Assembly: GCF_007748095.1 (NCBI RefSeq)
Contig: NZ_CP036287.1
Coordinates: forward strand, 3,906,001 to 3,970,000
Direction: 5' to 3'
Length of the DNA: 64,000 nt
Origin: Engelhardtia mirabilis
Lineage (GTDB): Bacteria > Planctomycetota > UBA1135 > GCA-002686595
Position 1 is the stretch's first letter. Each line of letters begins with the position of its first letter. Below are positions 31,121 to 40,524 of this stretch, in pieces. The position numbers and the translations under genes were made by a program. The notes below the pieces were generated by a model. It made no database searches. It was given only the letters and a program-made list of their open reading frames with translations, and had not been told where the DNA came from.

Positions 31121-32115
31121 GGCTGCCCTCGATCCCTCTCTCTCCCAGCGCCGTCGCCGGCCGCTCCGGAAGGCGAGCCCGCTGCGCCCGGGGTGTGCTG
31201 GCGTCCGTCCCGAATCGTCCCGATCACGTCGCGCACGTCGCCGATCCCGGCAGCGTCGAGCAGGGCCCCGACCTCCTCGGCCAGGCGCCCCGGCCGCGAG
31301 GGGTCGGAGAAGGCACTGGTGCCCACCTGCACCGCCGCGCAGCCCACGGCGAGGAACTGCAACACGTCGTCGGCGCTGGTGATGCCCCCCACTCCGACCA
31401 CGGGGATCGACACCCGCTTGGCGCACTCCCAGGCGCTGCGCAGGGCCACGGGCTTGATCCCGGGCCCAGAGTAGCCGCCCTGGACCGTGGCCACGCCGGG
31501 GCGACCGCTGCGCCAATCGACGCTCAGGCCCAGGAGCGTGTTGACCGCGGTGATCCCGTCCGCGCCGCCGGCCTCCGCGGCCACGGCCATGTCGCCGATG
31601 CGCGTGACGTTGGGGGTCAGCTTGACCCAGATCGGCTTCGTGGTCGCCTCTCGTACCCGTCGCACCACCGCCTCGGAGCGCGCCGGGTCGGTGGCCAGCG
31701 GCAACTTGCCGTCCTGGACGTTGGGACAGGACAGGTTCAGCTCGAGTACGTCGACCTCGGCCTGGCCGTCCAAGCGCGCGGCCAACTCGACCAACTCCTC
31801 GTCCCGCTCGCCGCCGATGTTGGTGACGACGATCGAGTCGATCCCCACCAGGGTCGGCAGCACGTGCTCGACATAGTGGTCGATGCCCTTGTTCTCGAGG
31901 CCGATCGAGTTGATCAACCCGGCCTCCGTCTCGCACAGCCGCGGCGCGGGGTTGCCGTGCCGGGGATGCAGGGTGACCGTCTTGCTGACCCAGCCGCCGA
32001 GGCGCTCGATCGGCGTGAAACCGGTCATCTCCAGCCCGTGCCCGTAGGTGCCCGAGGCCGAGAAGATCGGGTTGCGAGCTGTGATCGGCCCGATAGCCAC
32101 CTCGAGACGCGCCAT
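31102..32115 (-). CDS. pyrD: Dihydroorotate dehydrogenase, class 1B catalytic subunit
   Basis: 337 residues from ATG 32115. Oxidises dihydroorotate to orotate in pyrimidine synthesis using FMN. Class 1 features: SASGTYGHGLEMTGF, LNLSCPNVQDGKLP with the catalytic cysteine, WVKLTPNVTRIGDMA, and the FMN phosphate loop VVGVGGITSADDVLQFLAVG. Class 1B enzymes pair with a PyrK electron-transfer subunit, which is not in this window. The last ~30 residues (after IGTIRDGRQ) are Gly/Ala/Arg-rich and exceed the usual length; they overlap the next gene and may be unimportant. Confidence 0.94.
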   Translation of the reverse strand: MARLEVAIGPITARNPIFSASGTYGHGLEMTGFTPIERLGGWVSKTVTLHPRHGNPAPRLCETEAGLINSIGLENKGIDHYVEHVLPTLVGIDSIVVTNIGGERDEELVELAARLDGQAEVDVLELNLSCPNVQDGKLPLATDPARSEAVVRRVREATTKPIWVKLTPNVTRIGDMAVAAEAGGADGITAVNTLLGLSVDWRSGRPGVATVQGGYSGPGIKPVALRSAWECAKRVSIPVVGVGGITSADDVLQFLAVGCAAVQVGTSAFSDPSRPGRLAEEVGALLDAAGIGDVRDVIGTIRDGRQHTPGAAGSPSGAAGDGAGRERDRGQPCASKT

Positions 32116-32223
32116 GGGCCCAAATCTAGCAACCTGCCACCGCCCACGGGAACCGCGACCGCCGCGAGTCCTCGCCCCAGGGCGGCCGAGGTGGCCCGGT
32201 CCGCCGTCGCCCGCGGGCTCGGA

Positions 32224-32847
32224 TCAGGCGGCGTCGGTACCGGGCTCGGTCGCCGCGCCGGCGACGGCGGGCTCCTCCGCGCGGCTGAACAGGCCGCCGA
32301 CGATCAGGATCACGGCCCCCACGGTGATGCAGGAGTCCGCCACGTTGAACGTCGGGAAGTGGTACTTCCACCAGTAGAAGTACACGTGGATGAAGTCGCG
32401 CACCGCCCCGTAGGGGTGGTCGGGCGCCGCCGGCTGCAGCAGGTTGTCGTGCAGGTTGCCGAGCGCTCCGGAGAGGATCAGAGCCAGGGCGGCCAGGGTC
32501 CAAGGGTGCCGGCGGTCGGCGCGCCACAGGAGCACGGCCAGGACGATCGAGGCCACGACCCGCCCGCCGACCAGCAGGTGCGGCATGGAGTCGCCGAAGC
32601 CCCAGGCCGCCCCCTTGTTCAGGCTCAGCATGAAGCCGAGGAAGTCGCCCAGGACCTCGTAGCGCAGGCGGCCCGTGATCCAGACCTCGACCCCCTCGGA
32701 CGGGGCCTGACCGGCCACGGGGGTCAACCAGGCGAAGACCGCGTGCTTGGTCCACAGGTCGGCGGCGATCAGGAGCCCGACGATCAGGAAGCGCAGCCAC
32801 GGCAGCCCGCGGGGCGCGGATCGGGGCTCGGGATGGTGGTCAGTCAT
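32224..32847 (-). CDS. lspA: Signal peptidase II (lipoprotein signal peptidase)
   Basis: 207 residues from ATG 32847. Four membrane helices; the two catalytic aspartates lie in GALGNLHDNLL and FNVADSCITVGA. ADLWTKHAVF matches the D-x-x-TK motif of the first helix, and SLNKGAAWGFG the NxGxAF/W motif. Removes signal peptides from prolipoproteins such as those at 7870 and 12329. The usual GNxxDR reads GNLHDN here. The C-terminal ~25 residues after the last helix are Ala/Glu-rich and probably unstructured. Confidence 0.94.
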   Translation of the reverse strand: MTDHHPEPRSAPRGLPWLRFLIVGLLIAADLWTKHAVFAWLTPVAGQAPSEGVEVWITGRLRYEVLGDFLGFMLSLNKGAAWGFGDSMPHLLVGGRVVASIVLAVLLWRADRRHPWTLAALALILSGALGNLHDNLLQPAAPDHPYGAVRDFIHVYFYWWKYHFPTFNVADSCITVGAVILIVGGLFSRAEEPAVAGAATEPGTDAA

Positions 32848-32958
32848 GACGGAGGGGCCGGAGTATAGGAGCCCAAGTCGCCCCTCCCCACCTCGGTCCG
32901 CGGTCGGCCGCGGGCCCGGGCCTTGCGCCGGGGGTCCCCGGCGGCGGATGCTCCGCAG

Positions 32959-33897
32959 GTGCCGCCCACCGGAATCGACGCCGAGCGCCCCGAGCTCCCG
33001 GCCCACCTGGCCGGTTGGCGCGACGAGTTCCTCGAGTCCCTGCGGGTCGAGGGCGCCTTCTCGCGCCACACCCTGGCCGCCTACCGCCGCGACCTGGACG
33101 GGCTCCTGCGCTGGATGGGCGAGCGCGGCATCGAGCGCTTCGACCAGGTCGGAACCGACGACCTGGTGGCCTTCATGTCGTGGCTGCGATCCGGCCGCGG
33201 GCTGGCGGAGTCGTCGGTGGCGCGGGCCCTCGCCGCCGTACGCACCTTCCTGCACTTCCTGGTGGCCGAGGGCGAGTTGACCCGCGACCCCACCGCGCGC
33301 CTGCCCACGCCCAAGCTGCCCAAGACCCTCCCGGCGGTGCTGTCGGTGGCCCAGGTCGAGCGCCTCCTGACCACGACCGACGGCGGCGGATGGCGCAGCC
33401 TGCGGGATCGGGCCCTGCTCGAGGTGCTCTACGCCTGCGGCGCGCGCGTGAGCGAGTGCGTCGGGCTGACCCTGGACCAACTGCCGGCGGGCCTGCGCGA
33501 GCTGCGCCTGCTCGGCAAGGGCGACAAGACGCGCATCGTGCCCCTGGGTCTGCGCGCGGCCGACGCGCTGCTGGGCTGGATCGAGAGCGGCCGTCCGCAG
33601 CTCAAGGGAGCCGTGGCCCGGCGCGAGGTCTTCCTCGGCTCCCGCGGCGCGCCCCTGACCCGCGAGGGCGCCTGGCGCATCGTCAAGACCCGTGCCCGCG
33701 AGGCCGGTCTCAACGCCGACGTGTCGCCGCACACCCTGCGACACAGCTTCGCCAGCCACATGGTCGAGGCCGGCGCCGACCTCCGCACGGTCCAGGAACT
33801 CCTGGGGCACGCCTCGATCCAGACCACCCAGCGCTACACGCACCTGGATGGCGAGAAGGTCCGCGCCCTGCACCGCCTCTACCACCCTCGCGGCTGA
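32959..33897 (+). CDS. xerD: Tyrosine recombinase XerD/XerC family
   Basis: 312 residues from GTG 32959 (a TTG at 32923 would add 12). N-terminal SAM-like core-binding domain (FLESLRVEGAFSRHTLAAYR) and a complete catalytic domain: Arg in CGARVSECVGL, Lys in GKGDKTRIVPLG, HxxR in SPHTLRHSFASH, second His in LLGHASIQTTQ and the nucleophile Tyr in QRYTHLDGEK. Length and lack of neighbouring phage genes fit a chromosome-dimer resolvase (paired with another Xer protein) rather than a phage integrase. XerC versus XerD cannot be decided with certainty. Divergent from lspA. Confidence 0.9.
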   Translation: MPPTGIDAERPELPAHLAGWRDEFLESLRVEGAFSRHTLAAYRRDLDGLLRWMGERGIERFDQVGTDDLVAFMSWLRSGRGLAESSVARALAAVRTFLHFLVAEGELTRDPTARLPTPKLPKTLPAVLSVAQVERLLTTTDGGGWRSLRDRALLEVLYACGARVSECVGLTLDQLPAGLRELRLLGKGDKTRIVPLGLRAADALLGWIESGRPQLKGAVARREVFLGSRGAPLTREGAWRIVKTRAREAGLNADVSPHTLRHSFASHMVEAGADLRTVQELLGHASIQTTQRYTHLDGEKVRALHRLYHPRG

Positions 33898-34082
33898 CCC
33901 CTCGAGCCCCCCGGGGGCTCCGGCGCGGAAGCGGAATCGAGCTCCGCCCTCCCGGAGGGGTCCCTACGGGGATCAGACGGTAGACGAGCCGCTTGGATGG
34001 CGGACCGGCTCTAGCGTGGGGCTCCCGGCGCGGATTCCCCGCGCCACGGTCACTTGCCGGGCCCTGGGCCCACTGGATTCCG

Positions 34083-35357
34083 ATGGGACACCGACTCTTG
34101 CACTGCGCCCTCCCCCTCGTCCTGGTCCTCGCCAGCACAGCGGGCGCCCAATCCGTCTGGACCGTCGACGACGACCCGGGAGCGGGCGTGGACTTCTCCG
34201 AGGTGCAGGCTGCCGTCGACGCCGCCGCGATCGGCGATTTGGTCCTCGTCCGCGAGGGCGTGTACCTGCCCTTCTCCATCGACGGCAAGGGCTTGTCGGT
34301 GGTCGGCGACGGGCCGGGCGTCAAGCTGATCCAGGGTCCGCCCCAGGCCGGCGGGACGAGCATCACGAACCTCCCTGTCGGACAACTCGTCCTGCTGCGT
34401 GGACTGCGACTCCAGCCCCTGGCTGTCTCAGGCGGGAGCATCTTCGGTACGACGCTCGACCTGGATGGCTGTCTGGGGAGTGTGTGGGTCGAGGAGTGCG
34501 AGCTGCCCACGTCGGCGGTGAGCATCTTCGGCGACCTGCAGCAGATCACCGCGCTGGGAGTGACCGATTGCGATGAGGTCTTCCTCGTGGACTGTCTGCT
34601 GCAGGGTCAACCGGGCTCGTCGCAGCCGACCTACAGCCAGGAGTACGGCTCGCGCGGGGCCACCTTCCGACGCTGCACGGCCTACCTCTACGACTGCGTC
34701 ATTTCGCCCGGCTACAACGACATCGTCGGCAACCAGGGCCAGACCGGCGTCCTGGTCGAGGACTCGTTGGTGGTCATGCGTGCCTGCCAGGCGACGGGCG
34801 GCGTCGGCGGCCCCGGTGGCGGACTGTTCCTGCCGGTCGACCCCGGCAACGGCGGTGTGGCCGTCGAGGTCCAGGGGAGCTCGGAGCTCTACACCATCGG
34901 CTCGACCCTGACCGGCGGGCCCGGCGGCACCGACGACTTCTCGATGGCGGTCGGCGACGAGGGCGAACCCTTGGTCGTGCAGACCGGGGCGACCTACGTC
35001 GATCACAGCGCCCACGACGCGAACCTCACGGTCCCCGCCATCGTGCGGTCGGACGACGACGTCGTGATCTCCATCACCACCGACCCCTTCTCCAGTGTCT
35101 TCCTGCTGGTCGCGCTGGGCGTCGACGGTCAGTTCCTGAGCGCGTTGCCGGATGCCGTGGCCGTGGGCCTGGGTCCGATCCTGCTGCCCCTCGCCCCCAC
35201 GGGGGCGAGTGGTTCATCGAGCTTCGAGATCGGCATCCCGATCCTGCCGCCCGGGCTGGTGTTCACCTGGGTCTTGCAAGCCGCGGTGGTGACGCCCACC
35301 ACGGGACTCGAGCTGAGTGAGCCGAGCTACGTGAACGCGATCGCGGTCACTCCCTGA
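34083..35357 (+). CDS. Secreted right-handed beta-helix protein with C-terminal beta module
   Basis: 424 residues from ATG 34083. Signal peptide CALPLVLVLASTAGAQ. The mature start VWTVDDDPGAGVDFSEVQAA resembles the opening of pectin-lyase-fold proteins (DUF1565-like), followed by repeats with regular Leu/Val and Gly spacing (LVLVREGVYLPFSIDGKGLS; VWVEECELPTSAVSIFGDL). The final ~95 residues (SVFLLVALGVDGQFLSALPD ... NAIAVTP) are the beta module resembling that of other secreted proteins here. Catalytic residues of polysaccharide lyases were not identified, so binding or structural roles are equally possible. A strong hairpin follows the stop. Confidence 0.8.
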   Translation: MGHRLLHCALPLVLVLASTAGAQSVWTVDDDPGAGVDFSEVQAAVDAAAIGDLVLVREGVYLPFSIDGKGLSVVGDGPGVKLIQGPPQAGGTSITNLPVGQLVLLRGLRLQPLAVSGGSIFGTTLDLDGCLGSVWVEECELPTSAVSIFGDLQQITALGVTDCDEVFLVDCLLQGQPGSSQPTYSQEYGSRGATFRRCTAYLYDCVISPGYNDIVGNQGQTGVLVEDSLVVMRACQATGGVGGPGGGLFLPVDPGNGGVAVEVQGSSELYTIGSTLTGGPGGTDDFSMAVGDEGEPLVVQTGATYVDHSAHDANLTVPAIVRSDDDVVISITTDPFSSVFLLVALGVDGQFLSALPDAVAVGLGPILLPLAPTGASGSSSFEIGIPILPPGLVFTWVLQAAVVTPTTGLELSEPSYVNAIAVTP

Positions 35358-35371
35358 GCGGTCCGCCCGCG

Positions 35372-35421
35372 AACGCGAGCGGAGGCGCACCGACGACAGG
35401 TCAGTGCGCCTCCGCTGCGTT
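35372..35421. terminator. Hairpin terminator between convergent genes
   Basis: Stem of 18 bp: AACGC (35372-35376) plus AGCGGAGGCGCAC (35378-35390) pair with GTGCGCCTCCGCT (35404-35416) plus GCGTT (35417-35421), with one bulged G and a 13-nt loop. It lies between the beta-helix gene (stop 35357) and the decayed subtilisin gene (stop 35433) on the opposite strand, so it could serve both. Confidence 0.72.
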
Positions 35422-35432
35422 CTTGCGGTCAC

Positions 35433-37442
35433 TCAGGAGAAGGTCGAATTCAGCGTCGAGCTGACGCCGCTGGGGATCAGCGTGAAGGTCGTCAGGTCGA
35501 ACACCGCCGCTTGGAAGTGCAGGAGCGTTCCGAGGGGCAGGGCCCCGCCGCCACCGATCTGTCCGCTGGCGATACCCGAGGTGGGCAACACACCAGTGGC
35601 GACGGTGAACAGCAACAGCCCACCGTTGCCGATGCCCAGGTCGACGATGCCCGGAAGCTGGGTCGGCGAGGACGAGGGCGAGAGGACCACGAAGTAGGGC
35701 TCGCCCGGGTTCGATTCCAGGCCCCACCAGACCGTGCTCACAAAGTTGATGGGTGTGATACCGAACTTCGGCAGCCCCACGCCGACCTCCACGAAGACGC
35801 CGCTGGAACCGAGGGGGCCGAGGACCTCGGCCAGGTGCACGCCGGTGGGGAAGCCCGCGGGGACCTGCACGCGAATGCGGCCGGGCGCTTGGTAGGTGAA
35901 GTTGACCGACTGACCGCCGAGGCGCACGGACGTGGCCTGGGCCAGACCCACGCCCTTGATGTAGAAGTGCCCCATCGGGCTGTCGTCGTTCAGGACCTGG
36001 ACCGGATCAGCGAAGTTGGCAATCGGCCCCGGTTGACCCACGTCAGGATCGGTCGCGAGGGTCGGCGTCTGGTTCAAGCCGGCCTGGGCCACGCGGGTCG
36101 GAGTCGAGCCGAAGGCCGCCTTGATTCGCGCGGCGAGGGTGAAGCCTCCCGTCTCGCCGAAGGTGTATTCGATCTGGTCGACGTTCTGGATCGCACCGTT
36201 GCTGCTCCACACGACCAGACCGGCCGGGCTGCGCAGATCCAGGTCCACGTCGTTCGACTCGTCCAGGTTGGTCGCGTTGCGGCCGCTGACAAAGGTCGCG
36301 CTGAGAGTCTCACCGGCGACGCCGGCGATGCTGAAGCGCGCTTCTTGTCCCGCGGGGAGCAGGAAGTCCGAGTGCTCACCGGCCTGGGCGGCCTGCACCG
36401 CCGTGAGGCTACACATGAACCCGTAGCCGCCCGCATTCGGGTCGCCAGCGGTAACGTCGGCCGCCGTGTGCAGGATCAACGCCTTGACCTCGAGCGGCGT
36501 CAAGCTCGGCACCGCCTGGTAGAGCAGCGCCGCGGTCCCGCTCACCAGGGCCGCCGCACCCGACGAACCGTAGGAGTCGATCGAGAAGTTGTCGTTGTCG
36601 AGGGTCGCGCAGGTGATCTTCTCCCCCACCGCCAGGATCTGCGGGTACACGCGCCCGTCGGGCAGCGGTCCGATCGCGCTGGTGAAGACACCGTGCACGT
36701 CGTAGGGCTGCTTCGCGGCCTAGAACGAGGCACCGGTGACAATCACGTCGAAGGCCCCGTGCATGAAGAACAGGGATGCGTTCGGCGCGGTGCCGTCGGC
36801 GATGTCCGGCAGGACATTCCACTGGGCACCGGCCGCGATCGACCCCATGCGCGTGCCGTGGCCCGTCTCGTCGTCGGCGTAGGTCACCCCGGGGCAATCC
36901 GGCCCGGTCTGGTAGGGGAACCAGGCCGCGGACAGCACTCGGCTGCCGGCGATGCCCCCTGCGGGCGAAGCCGTCTGCGGATCCCCGTCGGGATAGAAGG
37001 CCGCGTGGGGCCGGCCGCTGCCCGCAATGTCGATGTCGAGGCCGCTGTTCACGATCCCGATCGTCACGTCGCTGCCCTCGAGGGGCAGACCGCCGAGCTG
37101 CAGGGCGTGGGCGGCCTTGAGTCCGTGGACCTGGGTGGCCTGGGCCAGGTTGGGAGCGCGCAGGGCGTCGCGCTCGGCGCGCCGGACCAGGCCGTGCTCG
37201 GCCAGTGCGGCAAGCGCCGAAGCGTCGCCACCGCGGACCACGATCGAGGGCGGAGCCACGTGCATGCCCAGCACCTCGATCCCCAGCTCCTCGGCGCGCG
37301 CGATCAAGGGCTCCGCCAGGGCGCGGATCTGGTCACGGCGACCGTCGACCGCCGCTCGCAGGGCGACACCGCCGCCGGCGCGCCGCCAGGCCGCCATCTC
37401 GGACAGGGCCGCGGTCACGAGCGGTTGAGGGAATCGTTGCAT
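35433..37442 (-). pseudogene. Decayed S8 (subtilisin-like) peptidase, paralogue of the downstream intact gene
   Basis: One reading frame from ATG 37442 to 35433 is broken by an in-frame TAG at 36720-36722. Compared with the intact paralogue at 37826-40207 it has four defects: catalytic Asp changed to Asn (GIVNSGLDID instead of ALLDSGMDLD); an internal in-frame loss of about 75 residues that removes the oxyanion Asn region (ASAGNSG); the TAG just after GASF; and no signal peptide (starts MQRFPQPLVTAAL). His (TGHGTRMGSI) and Ser (YGSSGAAALVSG) remain. Beyond the stop the frame is open for 421 residues with an IPT/TIG-like domain and the C-terminal module (FVVLSPSSSPTQLPGIVDLG). Long open remains suggest recent decay or retained non-catalytic use. 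Confidence 0.85.
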
Positions 37443-37756
37443 GGCAGTAGAAGATCGAATCTCAACCGCGCCGAGCGGCGCGATGGGTCGACGAGTGAAT
37501 CGCGGCCAACGTCCTGTCGGCGAGGCGGGGCCGAGGCTGAGCGACGAGAACGCGCCGCGCTCTGAAGACGCGCGCAAAGGGAGGCTGCGGGGCTCCGAGC
37601 GCACGGTCGCGAACCGAGCGCGGGCGCGTAGCCGAGGTGTCGCTCGACTGGAAAGGAAGTCGAGGTAGCAGGGCGCGGCGTCACCGGAGGGCAAGCCCCG
37701 GCGCCGCCGCGCTCGACATTGATCCAGCGCGGGGAACGCGCTCGACCGGTCATTCC

Positions 37757-37783
37757 TCGCCCGGGCCCCCACGGCCCGGGCGA
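37757..37783 (-). terminator. Hairpin after the intact subtilisin gene; 383-bp intergenic 37443-37825
   Basis: TCGCCCGGGCC (37757-37767) pairs with GGCCCGGGCGA (37773-37783), loop CCCAC; an 8-bp hairpin CCGGGTCC/GGACCCGG (37798-37817) lies between it and the stop of the gene at 37826. Together they form a plausible terminator. The rest of the gap 37443-37825 holds a 7-bp hairpin (37643-37664) and no gene that I can support. Confidence 0.65.
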
Positions 37784-37825
37784 AGTCTGATCAGGATCCG
37801 GGTCCGATTGGACCCGGTGGGTGCA

Positions 37826-40207
37826 TCACCAGCCGAAGTGGACGGCGCGCACGGACTCGACCACGTTGCTGGGGATCAAGCTCAGGGTCGAGAAGTCGAA
37901 GACCACACCCTGGAAGTAGACGACCGTGCCGAGGGGCAGACCGCCGCCGCCGCCGACGAAGCCCGAGGCCTCGCCAGCCACGTTCAGCGCGCCCGAGTTG
38001 ACCAGAAGCAGCGACGCGCCGGCGTTGCCGATGTCGAGTTGGATCACGCCGGGGAAGTCGGTCGGGGTGATGCTCGGGGAGAAGAACACGCCGTACAGGT
38101 CGCCCGCCTGGCCTTGCAGTTCCCAGGCCACGTTGTCGATGAAATTCACGTAGCCAGACAGGACCGGCGCCTTGACCCCGATCACGATGTTGGCGGTGTC
38201 GTTGCCACCAGGCGCCGACAGGGTCAGCGCCTGGATGCCCGCGGCCAGACCATTGGGGACGTCCACGCGCAGGCGACCGGGGGCCTGGTAGGCGAAGGTG
38301 GCCGCCTGACCTCCGAGGTCCACCGCAGTGACCTGGTCCAGCCCCTCACCCTTCACGAAGAAGCGCGCGTACAACCCGGAGTTGGGCACGCCCTGGGGCG
38401 CGACCTGGGCGATGGCCGGAGCCGCCGCAGTGAAGTCTTCCACGACGAAGGAGGGACCCGAGGAGACCGGCTCACTCGTCGCCAGGGCGAAGTCGACCAG
38501 CGGAATCGAGGTCGAGGCGGGCATCCGCACGACGACGTCCACCGTGGTGGCGGTCGGGAAGGTCTGCGTGACCTGCTCCACGTTGTCGAGCACGGACGTC
38601 GAGCTGGCGACGACGGTGCCGTCGGCATGACGCAGCTCGAGGTCCAGGTCGTCGACCTCGAACTGGGAGGTCACCTCGCGGCTCCAGGTCAGGGTCGCCT
38701 TGAACTCCTGGCCGGCTGCGGCGAGGGCGCTGTAGCGCACCTCGTAGCCGGCGGCGATCGTCCCGTCGGTCACGTCTCCAGCGATCGCGCCCTCCACCGC
38801 GGCCAGGGTGTCGAGGAAGCCGAGGCCCGAGGCATCGTCGTCACCGGCGACCACCGGGGCCAGGGTGTTCAGGACCAGGGCCTTGGCCGAGAGCACGTCC
38901 AGGGACGGGCGCGCCTGGAACATCAGAGCCGCGGAGCCCGAAACCAGGGCGGCCGCGCCGCTCGAGCCGTAGGAGTCGATCACACCGAACTCCTTGTCGA
39001 GCTCGGCGGTCGAGATCTGCTCGCCCGTCGCAAGCATGTTCGGGTAACGACGACCGTCCGGGAGCGGGCCGATCGCGCTGGTCTGGAAGCCGGGGAAGAA
39101 GTACGGCTCAGCCTGGGCCACGAAGGACGCCCCCACCGTCAAGCCCCCGAAGCGGCCGTGGTGGAAGTTCGTCGAGGCGCCCGAGTTGCCCGCCGAGGCC
39201 ACGACCAGCACGCCGGCCAGCTCGGCGTTGTCCATGGAGATGTTGAAGAAGTACGTCGGCGCCGAGGTGCCGTCGTAGCTCAGGTTGACCACACGCACGT
39301 CGGAGGTGCCGACGGCGGCGCTCAGCGCGGCGTCCATGGCCAAGGTCGATGCCAGGGGGCTTCCGCAGTCGGTGACCTTGTAGTTGCGGATGAAGGCGTC
39401 CGGCGCGGCGCCATCGGCCGCGGCCAGGATCGCCGTCCACTTGGCGCCGGCCATGATCGCGCCCATGCGCGTTCCGTGACCGGTCTGGTCCTCGCCGTCC
39501 TTGGTCGCGCAGGTGAGGAAGCCGTACTCGCCGGTCGAGAGCACCCGGCTGCCGCCGATGCCCGGCCCCTGGCTGGTCTCGATGCCGTCCTCGAAGAAGG
39601 CCTTGTGGGGCCGACCGAGGCCGTTGGTGTCGAGGTCCATGCCGCTGTCGAGGAGCGCGACCGTGACGCCGGTTCCCACCAGCGGTGGACCGCCGTCGAC
39701 CTGCAGCGCGTGGGCCGCCGGGATGTGGTGGGCCGCGTTGGCCTCGACCTGGTTGGGCTGGCGCGGCGAGGCCTCGAAGGCGCCCTCGACGAGCGGGTGG
39801 GCGCGCAGGGCGGCCAGCTCGGCCGGGTCCTCGATCCACACGGAGAGCGAGGGGTTGAGCCAGGACTCCTGCAGCAGCTCGACGTCGTACTCGGCAGCCA
39901 GGGCGCGCAGGGGCTGCGAGCGTTGGGCCTGGGCCTCGCTCAGGAGCTGTACGCGCTGGCCGAAGCCCGTCGGCTCACCGGCGCGGCGCCACAGGCTCAG
40001 GTCCTCGAGGGCGGCGCGGTGCGCCGCAGCGTCGTGACGCAAGGTCAGGATCCACGCGCTGCCAGCAGCGAGTTCGGAACGATCGGCAACCGGAACCGAA
40101 TCGATCGGCAGTTGGACTTGGGCGGTGGCAGCGGGTGCCAGGGAAGACAGCGCAGCAGTGAGCGCGCTCGCGGCGAAATTGAACGGGGAAGGCATGGGGA
40201 TCCTCAT
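37826..40207 (-). CDS. Secreted S8 (subtilisin-like) serine peptidase with IPT/TIG and C-terminal module
   Basis: 793 residues from ATG 40207 (or ATG 40195). Signal peptide SALTAALSSLAPAATAQ; then a propeptide-like region to ~150. Peptidase domain ~155-430: Asp187 in ALLDSGMDLD, His244 in QTGHGTRMGA, oxyanion Asn341 in VVASAGNSGAS, Ser416 in YGSSGAAALVSG. The Ser motif GSSGAA differs from GTSMAA. It is followed by a P-proprotein-like beta domain (LTWSREVTSQFEVDDLDLEL), an IPT/TIG-like domain (YARFFVKGEGLDQVTAVDLG) and the C-terminal beta module (GVFFSPSITPTDFPGVIQLD). Probably released or surface-attached, degrading external protein. Its decayed paralogue lies immediately downstream at 35433-37442. 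Confidence 0.92.
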   Translation of the reverse strand: MRIPMPSPFNFAASALTAALSSLAPAATAQVQLPIDSVPVADRSELAAGSAWILTLRHDAAAHRAALEDLSLWRRAGEPTGFGQRVQLLSEAQAQRSQPLRALAAEYDVELLQESWLNPSLSVWIEDPAELAALRAHPLVEGAFEASPRQPNQVEANAAHHIPAAHALQVDGGPPLVGTGVTVALLDSGMDLDTNGLGRPHKAFFEDGIETSQGPGIGGSRVLSTGEYGFLTCATKDGEDQTGHGTRMGAIMAGAKWTAILAAADGAAPDAFIRNYKVTDCGSPLASTLAMDAALSAAVGTSDVRVVNLSYDGTSAPTYFFNISMDNAELAGVLVVASAGNSGASTNFHHGRFGGLTVGASFVAQAEPYFFPGFQTSAIGPLPDGRRYPNMLATGEQISTAELDKEFGVIDSYGSSGAAALVSGSAALMFQARPSLDVLSAKALVLNTLAPVVAGDDDASGLGFLDTLAAVEGAIAGDVTDGTIAAGYEVRYSALAAAGQEFKATLTWSREVTSQFEVDDLDLELRHADGTVVASSTSVLDNVEQVTQTFPTATTVDVVVRMPASTSIPLVDFALATSEPVSSGPSFVVEDFTAAAPAIAQVAPQGVPNSGLYARFFVKGEGLDQVTAVDLGGQAATFAYQAPGRLRVDVPNGLAAGIQALTLSAPGGNDTANIVIGVKAPVLSGYVNFIDNVAWELQGQAGDLYGVFFSPSITPTDFPGVIQLDIGNAGASLLLVNSGALNVAGEASGFVGGGGGLPLGTVVYFQGVVFDFSTLSLIPSNVVESVRAVHFGW

Positions 40208-40524
40208 GGGGACGGGGTCAGGTGGCCAGCCACGGACGCTTGCGACGATCGTGCCACGCTCGCCCAATGGCCCTGTCGACCTGCCCCGTGGGCCACGAGC
40301 CACCTCTCTCGGGGCGACGGCGTTCCCATCTGGTGACACCCTGGTTCGCTCGCGTGCAGGACCTGGCGGCGGGGGCCGTCCCCAGGGCTTACAGGCCTCG
40401 GCGCCCGAGCCCTTGGGTTGACTGGGCGAAGGCTTCTGCGCTGGCTCGACCGTCCCGCCACGGCCCGAGAGGCCGCGCGCGCCCACCGGTCGGACTTCTG
40501 CTCGCGGGCCCGGAAGGCGAAGCC
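40208..40524. other. 317-bp intergenic region without a supported gene
   Basis: Lies between the subtilisin start and the SGNH gene stop, so it contains the subtilisin promoter (minus strand). I see no hairpin with a U-tract, no recognisable riboswitch and no conserved promoter boxes. Base composition is like the rest of the window. Confidence 0.6.

Noticed and set aside
32959..33897. Phage or genomic-island integrase
   Set aside because: Length and motifs fit Xer; no tRNA, att site or phage genes adjacent.
36720..36722. Programmed read-through of the TAG in the subtilisin copy
   Set aside because: The catalytic Asp and oxyanion region are also lost and there is no signal peptide, so decay is simpler.
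37637..40336. 899-codon plus-strand frame opposite the intact subtilisin
   Set aside because: Shadow of a gene with all catalytic motifs on the minus strand.
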